In this document: positions 18,961-30,304 of the stretch, in pieces
Numbering within the stretch: the stretch's first letter is position 1
How the letters are laid out: each line of letters starts with the position of its first letter
Assembly (NCBI RefSeq): GCF_005405885.1
Contig: NZ_BJFL01000018.1
Coordinates: forward strand, 48,024 to 112,023
Reading direction: 5' to 3'
DNA length: 64,000 nt
Source: Gandjariella thermophila
Lineage (GTDB): Bacteria; Actinomycetota; Actinomycetes; Mycobacteriales; Pseudonocardiaceae
Made by a program: the position numbers and the translations under genes
Notes under the pieces: model-generated
The model's database searches: none
The model's input: the letters and a program-made list of their open reading frames with translations, nothing else
Told to the model about the DNA's origin: nothing

Positions 18961-18966
18961 ACCCTA
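18961..18966 (-). promoter_or_regulatory. -10 box (TAGGGT) of selA, leaderless
   Basis: On the minus strand TAGGGT ends 6 nt before the selA ATG at 18954, and no Shine-Dalgarno is present. Confidence 0.5.
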
Positions 18967-18996
18967 GAACGGCGGCGACGCTGCCGCCGTGACCGG

Positions 18997-19881
18997 TCAG
19001 GGCGCCGGCGCCCAGTAGTCGAGCATCTCGGCGAAGGTGTCGAAGGCGGGCTTGGAGTTCCCGTAGGGCGCCTCCAGGTGGATGGAGAGCGGGAAGCCCA
19101 GATCGTGCACGCCGTCGATGATCCGCTGGTACAGCTCGACCAGCGCCCGCCGGCGTTCCGCGTAGGAGCGCTCGGCGAGGTCGGCGACCCAGCGCTGCTC
19201 CGCCTCGACCGCCGGGTTGCCCGGGTCCTTGATCAGCCAGTCGATCAGCCTGACCCGGCTCTCCGCGCTCGGCACGAAGCCGAAGGAGAGCAGGATCTCC
19301 GGCCGGTGCCCGGTGTGCCGGGCGAACTCGCGTAGGAATCCGACGATGGCGTCGGAGTACAGCAGCTGGGTCAGCGCGAAGGTGGCGCCGCGGTCGCACT
19401 TGAACCCGAAGCGACCGTGCTCACCCTCGCGGGTGGGGATGAGGATGACGCCGCGGTTGGCGACGACGTCCTCGAACTGGGACAGGGCGTCGGTGGGCGC
19501 GACACCGGGGCCGTCGCCGTCGGCCATGGTGCGGGGCACGCCGACGAAGATGACGCCGTCCATGCCGGCGTCCCGCAGGTCGCCGATCCGGTCGGCGAGT
19601 TGCTGCTTGTCGTGGAACGCGGTGACCTGCGTGCACAGGCCACGGATGTCGCCCAGCTCGGGCCGGACCGCCCGCCAGAAGTCGAGAGTGTCCATCTTGG
19701 GCTTCATCTCGACCGGGCGGTCGTCGTCCTCGGCGATCATGCCGGGGATCATCATGTGCCTGATGCGGCCGTCCAACCCGCACGCACGGGCGTTGTCGGC
19801 GACCTTGCGGCCTTCCGCGACCGCCTTCTCCACGCCGCCGTCGAGGTCGGGCGGAACCAGTTCGAGTGCGATGGTGTGCAT
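18997..19881 (-). CDS. Methylenetetrahydrofolate reductase-family protein
   Basis: A 294-aa TIM-barrel protein resembling MetF but divergent: it starts HTIALELVPPDLDGG rather than the usual SFEFFPPK, and has DAGMDGVIFVGVPRTMADGDG and LLSFGFVPSAESRVRLIDWL. Actinobacteria contain a shorter MTHFR type reported to work without flavin (M. smegmatis/M. tuberculosis Rv2172c); assignment to that group is from memory and unproven. ATG 19881 is chosen by its GAGG site and the conserved N-terminus; the longer frame to 20064 lacks homology. It lies between selA and tRNA-Sec, so a link between formate/C1 metabolism and the fdh locus is plausible. An imperfect inverted repeat (19978-20000) lies upstream. 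Confidence 0.72.
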   Translation of the reverse strand: MHTIALELVPPDLDGGVEKAVAEGRKVADNARACGLDGRIRHMMIPGMIAEDDDRPVEMKPKMDTLDFWRAVRPELGDIRGLCTQVTAFHDKQQLADRIGDLRDAGMDGVIFVGVPRTMADGDGPGVAPTDALSQFEDVVANRGVILIPTREGEHGRFGFKCDRGATFALTQLLYSDAIVGFLREFARHTGHRPEILLSFGFVPSAESRVRLIDWLIKDPGNPAVEAEQRWVADLAERSYAERRRALVELYQRIIDGVHDLGFPLSIHLEAPYGNSKPAFDTFAEMLDYWAPAP

Positions 19882-20090
19882 GTCGGCCTCAGGTTTCCCT
19901 TCTGTCGACGTGTCACCCGTCTCGGCAGAACTCGAGGATCGCGCCTGAAGCCTCACCCACCTCGCGGTCGACTCCGCTACCAGTGAGTAGTCACGGTAGG
20001 GGGACCGACCTCGCGGGGTATAGGTCCGAATGGTCCAAGACACTGACATCCAACGGCCCAACACCCGGCTGGGTGTCGACCCCCGGTGGG

Positions 20091-20185
20091 TGGCGGAGGC
20101 GGACGGGAATCGAACCCGCCGGCGGCAGATCCTGCCACCCTACGGTTTTGAAGACCGCGCCGATCACCAGATCGGATACGCCTCC
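20091..20185 (-). tRNA. selC: tRNA-Sec (anticodon UCA)
   Basis: A 95-nt tRNA on the minus strand including the encoded CCA (20091-20093). Acceptor GGAGGCG pairs with CGCCTCC; the D stem is long (CCGATC/GATCGG) with a 4-nt loop; the anticodon loop CTTCAAA gives UCA; the variable arm is an 8-bp stem (GGTGGCAG/CTGCCGCC); the T arm is a 6-bp stem around TTCGATT. Acceptor plus T stem total 13 bp, as in bacterial tRNA-Sec. All these are diagnostic. It lies between metF-like and selD. Confidence 0.96.
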
Positions 20186-20314
20186 CCGCGGCCACCGTGG
20201 TGCCCTCCCCGCGGAGTATTCCCGCTCGTTGGGCACGCGCCACGCCGGGGTCGCCAGCGGGTTCCGCGCCGGCACGGTGCTGCGCGCCTCCCCCGATCGC
20301 GGGACGATGTGCGG

Positions 20315-21316
20315 GTGACCGCGACGACGTACCGGCTGACCCAGTACGCGCACGGCGGGGGCTGCGCATGCAAGATCCCGCCCGGCGAACTAGAGGAGAT
20401 GGTTCGCGGGCTGGCCGGGACGCCGGTGGACCCGGCCGGCGACCTGCTGGTGGGCCTGGACGGCGGGGACGACGCGGCCGTGGTGCGGCTGAACGGCGCG
20501 GGCCCCGCCCTGGTCGCCACCACGGATTTCTTCACCCCTGTGGTGGACGACCCGTACGACTGGGGCCGGATCGCCGCGGCGAACGCGCTCTCCGACGTGT
20601 ACGCCATGGGCGGGCGGCCGGTGGTCGCGCTGAACCTGCTCGCCTGGCCGCGCGGGATGCTCCCGTTCGCCCTGGCCAGGGAGGTGCTGCGGGGCGGCCT
20701 GGACGTCGCGGGAGCAGCCGGCTGCCACGTGGCCGGCGGGCACAGCGTGGACGACCCGGAGCCGAAGTACGGCATGGCGGTGACCGGGCTGGTCGACCCG
20801 GCGCGGATCATGCGCAACGACGCGGGCAAGCCCGGCCTGCCGCTGTCGCTGACCAAGCCGCTGGGCGTCGGCGTGCTCAACAGCCGGCACAAGGCCACCG
20901 GCGAGGTGTTCCCGCAGGCCGTGGAGTCGATGACGCGGCTCAACCGGGACGCGGCCGAGGCCGCGGTGGGTGCCGGGATCGGCTGCGCGACCGATGTGAC
21001 CGGGTTCGGCCTGCTCGGCCACCTGCTCAAGCTGGCCAGGGCCAGCGGGGTCACCGCCGTGGTGGACGCGGCCGCGGTGCCCTACCTGCCCGGCGCCCGC
21101 GAGGCTGCCCGGGACGGCTACGTCAGCGGCGGTACCCGGCGCAACCTGGACTGGGTGCGGCCGTGCGCGGACCTCGACGCGGTGGACGAGGTGGAGGCGC
21201 TGCTGCTGGCCGACGCGCAGACCTCCGGAGGGCTGCTACTGGCCGGCGAGATCCCCGGCGCCAAGGTGATCGGCGAACTCGTCGCCCAGCGTGACCACCC
21301 GATCGCGGTGCGTTGA
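20315..21316 (+). CDS. selD: Selenide, water dikinase (selenophosphate synthetase)
   Basis: SelD (333 aa) makes selenophosphate from selenide and ATP, the Se donor for SelA. Seen: YAHGGGCACKIPP with Cys17 and Lys20, the residues essential in E. coli SelD at the same numbers, followed by DDAAVV and the Asn/Asp-rich ATP/Mg region (TTDFFTPVVDDPYDWGRIAAANALSDVYAMG). The Cys form (not Sec) is encoded. GTG 20315 gives this numbering; GTG 20309 is an alternative. It is transcribed opposite to the selA/selB/tRNA-Sec genes. Confidence 0.95.
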   Translation: MTATTYRLTQYAHGGGCACKIPPGELEEMVRGLAGTPVDPAGDLLVGLDGGDDAAVVRLNGAGPALVATTDFFTPVVDDPYDWGRIAAANALSDVYAMGGRPVVALNLLAWPRGMLPFALAREVLRGGLDVAGAAGCHVAGGHSVDDPEPKYGMAVTGLVDPARIMRNDAGKPGLPLSLTKPLGVGVLNSRHKATGEVFPQAVESMTRLNRDAAEAAVGAGIGCATDVTGFGLLGHLLKLARASGVTAVVDAAAVPYLPGAREAARDGYVSGGTRRNLDWVRPCADLDAVDEVEALLLADAQTSGGLLLAGEIPGAKVIGELVAQRDHPIAVR

Positions 21317-21326
21317 TCATCGGACC

Positions 21327-21341
21327 GTCTGGTTACCAGAC
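21327..21341. terminator. 15-nt palindrome between selD and GNAT gene
   Basis: GTCTGGTTACCAGAC is a perfect dyad placed between two convergent stop codons (21316 and 21352). It may be a small bidirectional terminator or a regulator site; no T-tract follows. Confidence 0.35.
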
Positions 21342-21351
21342 AGTTGCGCTA

Positions 21352-21846
21352 TCAGGCGAGGTCGCGGGCGAAGGCGAGCAGGCGGATGTCCGAGGTGGGC
21401 GACCAGTCGCGCTCCGGCAACCGGCGGAAACCGAGATCCCGGTAGATCCGGTGGGCGCGGTGGTTCGCGGTGGTGCTGCACAGCACCACCCGCCGGGCGC
21501 CGAGTTCGGCGGCGCGGTCCAGCACGGCCCGCACCAGGCTGCGGCCCACGCCGCGGCCCTGGGCCGCCGGGTCGGTGGCGAGCATGCGGAACTCCGCCTC
21601 GCCCGGCCGGGAGATCTCCGCCAGCGGCGTGCCGGGCAGGCAGACGGTGACCGTACCGAGCAGCGCGCCGGTGTGATCGGTGGCCACCAGGACCTCGGCG
21701 GCCTCGGCGCGGGCCGAGGCGTCGCGCAGTTCCTCGACGTAGAACTCGGGCACCCCGCCGTCGGCCAGGTAGGCGGCCGCGGTCAACTCGCCCACGGCGG
21801 CTAGTTCGTCGGCACGCGCCGGGCGCACGGTCAGCGTGCCGGCCAT
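21352..21846 (-). CDS. GNAT-family N-acetyltransferase
   Basis: A 164-aa GNAT protein. Seen: the acetyl-CoA motif EFRMLATDPAAQGRGVGRSL (about 85-104, with the Q/RxxGxG/A loop QGRGVG), and the C-terminal RIYRDLGFRRLPERDW that is typical for the fold. Substrate unknown. It is convergent with selD and separated by about 200 bp of unassigned sequence from ligA. It may be a core gene or the edge of the accessory block. Confidence 0.85.
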   Translation of the reverse strand: MAGTLTVRPARADELAAVGELTAAAYLADGGVPEFYVEELRDASARAEAAEVLVATDHTGALLGTVTVCLPGTPLAEISRPGEAEFRMLATDPAAQGRGVGRSLVRAVLDRAAELGARRVVLCSTTANHRAHRIYRDLGFRRLPERDWSPTSDIRLLAFARDLA

Positions 21847-22043
21847 GGCGTCCCGGACGGCGCCGCCCGGGCGGCCGGCGGACCCGGCACCCGCGGCACG
21901 GCCAGCGAGGTCGGCGCCAACGCGGTCAGCGGTGCGGGCCCGGTCGGCACCGTCGGCGCCCGCGGCAGGATCGGCGTGGTTGACGTGGTCCACGGCTCGG
22001 CACGGTAATCCTCGGCCCCGACACAATGCCGTCGAATTCCGCG

Positions 22044-24900
<2,857 letters not shown>

Positions 24901-25029
24901 GGCCGCCATTCTCGCGTGGCCGGCGCGCCCGCTGGCCCGGTTTCGCTCGACTCACCCGCCAGCAGCGCGGATATCCCCGTGACTGCCAGCGCCCAGCGCC
25001 CGGGCCGGCGAGGACGACACGGCCGGTTC

Positions 25030-26067
25030 CTACCAGTCCTCCGGAGGTTCGACGAACGCACGGCCCAGGTCGCGGACCAGGGAAAGCGCCCTCCGGGCCC
25101 AGGCGGGGGTGGCGCCGGCGAGACCGCACCGCGGGGTGGGCACCGCGCGCTCGCCGAGCAGCCGGCGGTTGAAGCCGAGCCGGTCGGTCATGCGCAGCGC
25201 GGGTTCCGCGGCGGCGCGCAGGGCCAGCGGGCTGGCCGGGTCGGTGCCGGGGACCAGGCCGAGCAGCAGCACCACGCCCGCGTCCCACGCCTCGCCCAGC
25301 TCGTCCCACAGCGCGGTCGGGGCCTGGTCGAGCAGCGTGGCGTCGAAGGCGATCCCGTCCACGCCGGCGGCGCGGAACAGCGCGACCGGCGGGCGCGGCG
25401 CGCAGCAGTGCACCAGCACCGGCTGGCCGGTCGCGTCCCGTACCGCGTCGACCGTGCGGGACAGCAGGGTGCGGGCCTCCGGCTCGGGCACCGCGGGCAC
25501 CGTGCCGTAACCGGACGGGGTGGGCAGTGATCCGGCGAGCACCGCGGGCAGCGTCGGCTCGTCGAGCTGCACCACCACCGGTGCGCCGGTGCGCCGGGTC
25601 ACCGCGGCCACGTGCGCGGCGACGCCCTCGGCCAGCGACTCGGCGAACTCGCGCACCGCGCCGGCGTCGGTGAGCACCCGGTGGCCGCGGGGCAGTTCGA
25701 CGCCCGCGGTCAGCGTCCACGGCCCGGCGAGCTGGATCTTCACCCGGGCCGGCCGGGTACCGCCGCGCTCCACCGCCTCTTCGAGGGCGTCCAGGTCCCG
25801 CTCCATCAGGTCGAGCGCCCTGCGGTGGTCGTGCCCGGGCCGCGCGGCGACCCGGTAGCCGGACGGGACGACCTCCACCGGCAGGTCGACCAGCAGCGCG
25901 GCGGTGCGGCCGATCAGGTCGGCGCCGACGCCGCGGGCCGGTAGCTCGGGCAGGTGCGGCAGGTCGGGCAGCTCACCCAGCACGATGCGCGCCGCCTCCA
26001 GCGGGTCGGTGCCGGGCAGCGATCCGATGCCGGTCGCGGTTCCGGGTGGCCAGGGTGCCTCACTCAC
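25030..26067 (-). CDS. MetE C-terminal-like (cobalamin-independent methionine synthase family) protein
   Basis: A 345-aa protein equivalent only to the catalytic C-terminal half of MetE (about 760 aa). Seen: the N-terminus GTATGIGSLPGTDPLEAARI, the QLDEPTLPAVLAG segment, PVLVHCCAPRPP and the terminal CGLAGATPAWARRAL, which supply Glu/His/Cys candidates for a zinc site. Such half-size actinobacterial proteins (Rv3015c-like, beside ligA) are annotated as methionine synthase, but the acceptor thiol is not established. The start is GTG 26067; no good ribosome site is visible. Confidence 0.85.
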   Translation of the reverse strand: MSEAPWPPGTATGIGSLPGTDPLEAARIVLGELPDLPHLPELPARGVGADLIGRTAALLVDLPVEVVPSGYRVAARPGHDHRRALDLMERDLDALEEAVERGGTRPARVKIQLAGPWTLTAGVELPRGHRVLTDAGAVREFAESLAEGVAAHVAAVTRRTGAPVVVQLDEPTLPAVLAGSLPTPSGYGTVPAVPEPEARTLLSRTVDAVRDATGQPVLVHCCAPRPPVALFRAAGVDGIAFDATLLDQAPTALWDELGEAWDAGVVLLLGLVPGTDPASPLALRAAAEPALRMTDRLGFNRRLLGERAVPTPRCGLAGATPAWARRALSLVRDLGRAFVEPPEDW

Positions 26068-26191
26068 GCGCACCAGTGTCCGGGGCCCGGCGGCGGGCCC
26101 ACACGGCGGGTCGCCGTCCCGACCCATCCGGCGCCGGACGTGTCGGGCGGGTCGCGCCCGCCCTGCCGGGCGGGTCCAGCCTCGCTCCAAA

Positions 26192-26229
26192 ATGGGTCTG
26201 GACCATTGACGCGGTGGTCTAGGCCACTT
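26192..26229. promoter_or_regulatory. Two DasR-like operators (dre)
   Basis: ATGGGTCTGGACCATT (26192-26207) and GTGGTCTAGGCCACTT (26214-26229) both resemble the DasR consensus ACTGGTCTAGACCACT known from Streptomyces. The first ends at the -35 box and the second fills the spacer of the promoter, so a GntR-type repressor released by amino-sugar phosphates is expected to control the chitinase-like gene. Confidence 0.75.
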
Positions 26230-26234
26230 ACGTT
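26206..26234 (+). promoter_or_regulatory. Promoter of the GH18 gene
   Basis: TTGACG (26206-26211), 17-bp spacer, TACGTT (26229-26234). The second DasR-like site lies wholly within the spacer. A GGAGG ribosome site is at 26294-26298. Confidence 0.7.
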
Positions 26235-26303
26235 GGCTCATCGCAGCGCCGCTCCCGGCGCTTCCCGTGGCGTAGCCCGTTCCCCCTGCTGACGGAGGCA
26301 CCC

Positions 26304-27632
26304 ATGCGCACCGCCCGTACCCGGCTGGCCGCCCTCGCGGCCGGAGCCGGCCTGCTCCCCCTGGGCCTGTTATTCGCCGTACCCGCCTCGGCCGCGCCCG
26401 GTCCGACCGCGACGTTCGGCACCGATTCCACCTGGGGCTCCGGCTACCAGGGCAGGTACACGATCACCGCCGGCGACACGGCACTGTCCGGCTGGCGGGT
26501 GGAGTTCGACCTGCCGGCCGGCACCACCGTCGGCTCCTACTGGGACGCCACGGAAACGGTCAGCGGCAACCACTACACGTTCACCAACCGCGAGTACAAC
26601 GGCGCGGTCGCCGCCGGGGCGTCCACCGGCTTCGGTTTCCTCGCCAGCGGTTCCGGGCAGCCGACCAACTGCGAGCTGAACGGCCAACCATGCGGCCAGA
26701 GCACACCGCCGCCCACCACGACCACCACCACGACCACGTCACCGGTCACACCCCCGCAGAGCGGCGGCGGTCAGCGGGTGGCCCCGTACGTCGACATCAC
26801 CTACGCCAGCCCGACGCTGGCCGACGTGGCCAGGGCGACCGGGCAGAAGGACTTCACCCTGGCGTTCGCGCTGGCCAGCAGCACCGGGTGCGAACCGCAG
26901 TGGGGCGGCACCGTCCCGCTCGCCGACCCGAGGGTCATCGGCGAGGTCAACGACCTCAAGGCGCTCGGCGGCAGCGTGATCGTGTCCACCGGCGGCGCGA
27001 TGGGCCCGTACCTGGAGAACACCTGCGGCTCGGTGGACGCGCTGTACAACGCCTACACCAAGGTGCTCGACGCGGTCGGCGCCAACAGCCTGGACGTGGA
27101 CGTCGAGGCCAGCATCCCGGTCGCCACGGTGAACCAGGCGCTGCTGCGGCTGCGACAGTCCCGGGGCACGGCGGTCAGCTACACGCTGCGCGTGCAGGGG
27201 CAGGACTACGGCGTTGACCCGTTCTCCGTGCAGATCCTGCAGGACGCCGCCGCACGCGGCCTGAACGTCGTCGTCAACCCGATGCTGATGGACTTCGGCT
27301 ACACCGGCTCCTGGAGCGACGCGATGATCTCCGCGGCCAACGCCACGCTGAACCAGATGAAGAACATCTGGCCGAGCCGCGGCGACGCCGCCCAGCGCGC
27401 CATGCTCGCGATCACGCCGATGATCGGCCGCAACGACAGCGGCATGGTCACCGACGAACCCACCGCCCGGCAGTTGCTGTCCTGGGCGCAGAGCAACCAC
27501 ATCGCCCGGATCGGGTTCTGGTCCGTCGGCCGGGACAACGGCGGCTGCCCCGGCGCGGTGCAACCCACCTGCAGCGGCATCTCCCAGGGAACCTACGACT
27601 TCACCAACATCTTCAAGACCTACCAGGGCTGA
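26304..27632 (+). CDS. Secreted chitinase-like protein, CBM2 + GH18
   Basis: A 442-aa exported protein: Sec signal peptide (MRTARTRLAALAAGAGLLPL ... ASA, cut near residue 30), a CBM2 carbohydrate-binding module (about 33-130, with WGSGYQGRYTI, LSGWRVEFDLP), a Thr/Pro linker (134-150), then a GH18 barrel (160-442). The catalytic motif DxxDxDxE reads N-SL-D-V-D-V-E at 261-268: the acid Glu268 is present but the first Asp is Asn. Similar short GH18 proteins with CBM2 are chitinases; the substitution may lower or alter activity. Two DasR-like operators in the promoter support chitin/GlcNAc regulation. Confidence 0.9.
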   Translation: MRTARTRLAALAAGAGLLPLGLLFAVPASAAPGPTATFGTDSTWGSGYQGRYTITAGDTALSGWRVEFDLPAGTTVGSYWDATETVSGNHYTFTNREYNGAVAAGASTGFGFLASGSGQPTNCELNGQPCGQSTPPPTTTTTTTTSPVTPPQSGGGQRVAPYVDITYASPTLADVARATGQKDFTLAFALASSTGCEPQWGGTVPLADPRVIGEVNDLKALGGSVIVSTGGAMGPYLENTCGSVDALYNAYTKVLDAVGANSLDVDVEASIPVATVNQALLRLRQSRGTAVSYTLRVQGQDYGVDPFSVQILQDAAARGLNVVVNPMLMDFGYTGSWSDAMISAANATLNQMKNIWPSRGDAAQRAMLAITPMIGRNDSGMVTDEPTARQLLSWAQSNHIARIGFWSVGRDNGGCPGAVQPTCSGISQGTYDFTNIFKTYQG

Positions 27633-27669
27633 CGGTTCGTCGCAGGGCCGGCCGCGTCCTGCTCATCGC

Positions 27670-27692
27670 TGCGGGGCCGCACCCCTTCTTTT
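27670..27692 (+). terminator. Possible terminator after the GH18 gene
   Basis: A short stem (TGCGG/CCGCA) is followed by TTCTTTT at 27686-27692, one of the few T-rich tracts in the window. The stem is weak. A 14-nt palindrome (27701-27714) follows. Nothing else was seen in 27633-27838. Confidence 0.3.
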
Positions 27693-27838
27693 CCGGACAT
27701 CCGCCGGCCGGCGGGTACCCGCGCCGCCGGCTCGCGCGAGGGCGTGCCGAACATCACCGGCGACCGGACCGCCGGCCGACCGCGCGCCCCGCCCGACACC
27801 TCCCCGGTCATACCCGTGTTGACCTGCGGAAACAATCA

Positions 27839-27867
27839 TTGACCGGCCGGTGGGGCGCGGCTAGCGT
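27839..27867 (+). promoter_or_regulatory. Promoter of the LuxR-type regulator
   Basis: TTGACC (27839-27844), 17-bp spacer, TAGCGT (27862-27867). A second TTGACC lies exactly 20 bp upstream (27819-27824). The promoter shows that the TTG at 27839 cannot be the start codon. Confidence 0.6.
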
Positions 27868-27901
27868 GAAGCCACCAAGGCTCCGGTGGTGCGAGGGTTC
27901 G

Positions 27902-30304
27902 GTGGGGACGCATCCGGTCGAGGTGAAGAGTTTCGTCGGACGCCGGCACGAGATGGCGGAAGCGAAGCGCCTGCTGGCTTCCGGCTCCGCGGTGACGCTG
28001 ACCGGCCAGGGCGGGGTCGGCAAGACCCGGTTGGCGCTGCGGCTGGCCGGTGACGTGGAGCACTCCTTCCCGGACGGGGTGTGGCCGGTCCACCTGGCCG
28101 CCGTGCTGGATGGCGAGGAGGTCGCGCACCAGGTCGCGGAGGCGCTCGGGCTGTACCCCGACGTGCACCGGCCGGCGCCGGCCGCGCTGCGCGAGCACCT
28201 CGCCGGCAGGCGGCTGCTGCTGCTCCTGGACAGCTGCGAGCACGTCGTGGACGCCTGCGCCACGCTGGTGGCCACGCTGCTGCGCGCGGCGCCCGGGCTG
28301 CGCGTGGTAGCCACCAGCCGGACGCCGATCGGTTTCGCCGGCGAGCGGGTGCTCGCCGTGCCGCCGCTGTCGGTGCCCACCGGAACGGTGCGGCTGCCCG
28401 CCTACGTCGCGCGGCGGTTCGACGCGGTGGCGCTCTTCGCCGAGCGGGCGGCCGGTGTGGCGCCGACCTTCGCACTCACCGACGGCAACAGCCGCGAGGT
28501 GATCCGCCTGTGTCAACGGCTGCACGGCGTCCCGCTGGCCATCGAGTTGGCCGCGCTGCGGCTGCGCTCCGAGCCGCTGGCGGCGCTGCTCGAGCGGTTC
28601 CGCAGCGACCGCGCCGCCGAGCCGCCCGACGCCGCCGACTGGTCGGTGGCGGTGTGCCCACCGAGGGAGCGGGAGCTGTGGGCGCGGCTGTCGGTGTTCA
28701 CCGGCGGGTTCGACCAGGAGGACGTGCACCAGGTGTGCTGCGGCAGCGACCTGCCGAGGGCGGAGGTGGCCCAGTTGATGCCCGCCCTGGTGGATCGGTC
28801 GATCCTGCTGGTCGAGGAGCGCGGCTCGCGGCCGAGGTACCGGATGCCGGAGACGGTGCGGCACGCCGGGCGGGACCTGCTCACCCGCTCCGGGCGGGAC
28901 GCGGAGCTGCGCCGGCGGCACCGCGACTGGTACCGACGCCTGGTCGAGCAGGCCGACCGGGAGTGGTTCGACCACCGCCAGCTGGAGTGGTACCAGCGGC
29001 TGACCCGCGAGCTGCCGAACATCCGCTCGGCGATGGACTTCTGCGTCACCGAGCCGGGCGAGGCCGAGGCGGGGCTGGCGATCGCCGCCGGGCTGTGGCA
29101 CCACTGGCTGATCTCCGGGGCCCTCAGCGAGGGTCGGCGGCGGCTGGACCGTGCGCTGGCGCTGGTGCGCGCGCCGAGCCCGGTGCGGGCCAGGGCGCTG
29201 TGGGTAGACGCCCACCTCGCCATCATGCAGGCCGACCTGCCGGCCGCCCGGCACCTGCTGGCCCAGTGCCGCCTGCTGGCCAGGCAGATCGGCGACGCCA
29301 CCGCGGCCACCCGGGCGATGCAGTTCGCCGGGATGGCCGCGCTGTACCAGGGCGACCTGCCCAGGGCGGTGGAGTTGCTGCGGGGCGCGCTGGCCAGGCA
29401 CCGGGCGGCGCGCGACGCGGACGGCATCTGGCTCACCCTGTTCCATCTCGCGGTGGCCGCCTACGACCTGGACGAGCCCGACCGGAGCAGTGTGATCGAC
29501 GGCCGGGCGGCGTCCTACGGCGAGGAGTGCCTGGCGATCTCCGAGTCCAGGGGCGCGGAGTGGGCCCGGTCGTACGGATTGCTGCTGGTCGGCCTGGAAC
29601 GGTTGCGCAGCGGGGACACCGCGCAGGCCGCCATGCTGGTGCGCGCCGCGCTGCGGCTGAAGCGGTCGTTCCCGGACCGGTGGGGCATGGCGCTGTGCCT
29701 GGAGACGCTGGGCTGGGTCGCCGCGGCGGAGGCGCGGCATGCGCAGGCCGCACGCCTGCTTGGGGCGGCGGCGACGCTGTGGCGGTCGCTGCGCACCTCG
29801 GTGCCCCGGCTCGGCCACATCGCCCGGTCGCACACCAGGTGGGCGTTCGAGACCAGGCACGCCCTGGGCGAGGTCGCGTTCAGCGCCGCCTGGCACGAGG
29901 GCGCGGCCCTGGACGTGGCGGACGCGGTCAGCGAGGCGCTGGACGAGGGCACCTACCACCCGGTCCGGCACCGGGAACCCACGCCGCCCGGCCGGTCCGC
30001 GCTCACCCGGCGGGAGCGGCAGGTCGCCGCGCTGGTCGCGCAGGGCCTGGGCAACAGGGAGATCGCGGAGCGGCTGGTGATCGCCCAGCGCACGGCCGAG
30101 TCACACGTGGAGAACATCCTCAGCAAGCTGGGCTTCACCCGCCGCACGCAGATCGCCGACTGGGTCGCCCGCGGCATCGGCTTAACGCGGCCGGTGGCGG
30201 GACGGCCCGGCGCGCACGGGCCGGCGCCGAAGCCAACCGCCTGGCCGAGGGTGCGGAAAATCGCCTGGCGTCGCCGGGCGGCGCGGGCGAGCCTGGCGGC
30301 ATGA
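27902..30304 (+). CDS. Large LuxR-family regulator with NB-ARC-like ATPase (LAL/AfsR-like)
   Basis: About 800 aa: an N-terminal ATPase with Walker A LTGQGGVGKTRLA (about residues 32-44) and Walker B LLLLLDSCEHV, a winged-helix linker, a long TPR-like helical region, and a C-terminal LuxR HTH (TRRERQVAALVAQGLGNREI ... SHVENILSKLGF). About 40 residues (GLTRPVAGRPGAHGP to ARASLAA), Pro/Arg/Ala-rich, extend beyond the HTH, unusual because the HTH normally ends such proteins. GTG 27902 is chosen because GAGGG precedes it and an earlier TTG at 27839 is the -35 box. The stop overlaps the next ATG (ATGA, 30301-30304), so the PLP dehydratase is coupled to it. Confidence 0.88.
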   Translation: MGTHPVEVKSFVGRRHEMAEAKRLLASGSAVTLTGQGGVGKTRLALRLAGDVEHSFPDGVWPVHLAAVLDGEEVAHQVAEALGLYPDVHRPAPAALREHLAGRRLLLLLDSCEHVVDACATLVATLLRAAPGLRVVATSRTPIGFAGERVLAVPPLSVPTGTVRLPAYVARRFDAVALFAERAAGVAPTFALTDGNSREVIRLCQRLHGVPLAIELAALRLRSEPLAALLERFRSDRAAEPPDAADWSVAVCPPRERELWARLSVFTGGFDQEDVHQVCCGSDLPRAEVAQLMPALVDRSILLVEERGSRPRYRMPETVRHAGRDLLTRSGRDAELRRRHRDWYRRLVEQADREWFDHRQLEWYQRLTRELPNIRSAMDFCVTEPGEAEAGLAIAAGLWHHWLISGALSEGRRRLDRALALVRAPSPVRARALWVDAHLAIMQADLPAARHLLAQCRLLARQIGDATAATRAMQFAGMAALYQGDLPRAVELLRGALARHRAARDADGIWLTLFHLAVAAYDLDEPDRSSVIDGRAASYGEECLAISESRGAEWARSYGLLLVGLERLRSGDTAQAAMLVRAALRLKRSFPDRWGMALCLETLGWVAAAEARHAQAARLLGAAATLWRSLRTSVPRLGHIARSHTRWAFETRHALGEVAFSAAWHEGAALDVADAVSEALDEGTYHPVRHREPTPPGRSALTRRERQVAALVAQGLGNREIAERLVIAQRTAESHVENILSKLGFTRRTQIADWVARGIGLTRPVAGRPGAHGPAPKPTAWPRVRKIAWRRRAARASLAA

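Noticed and set aside
19882..20090. A riboswitch (SAM or cobalamin) upstream of the MetF-like gene
   Set aside because: No core motif of a known riboswitch could be found; only an imperfect inverted repeat was seen.
27839..27901. TTG 27839 as start of the LuxR-type regulator
   Set aside because: The codon is part of a TTGACC -35 box with a matching TAGCGT at 17 bp; GTG 27902 has a ribosome site.
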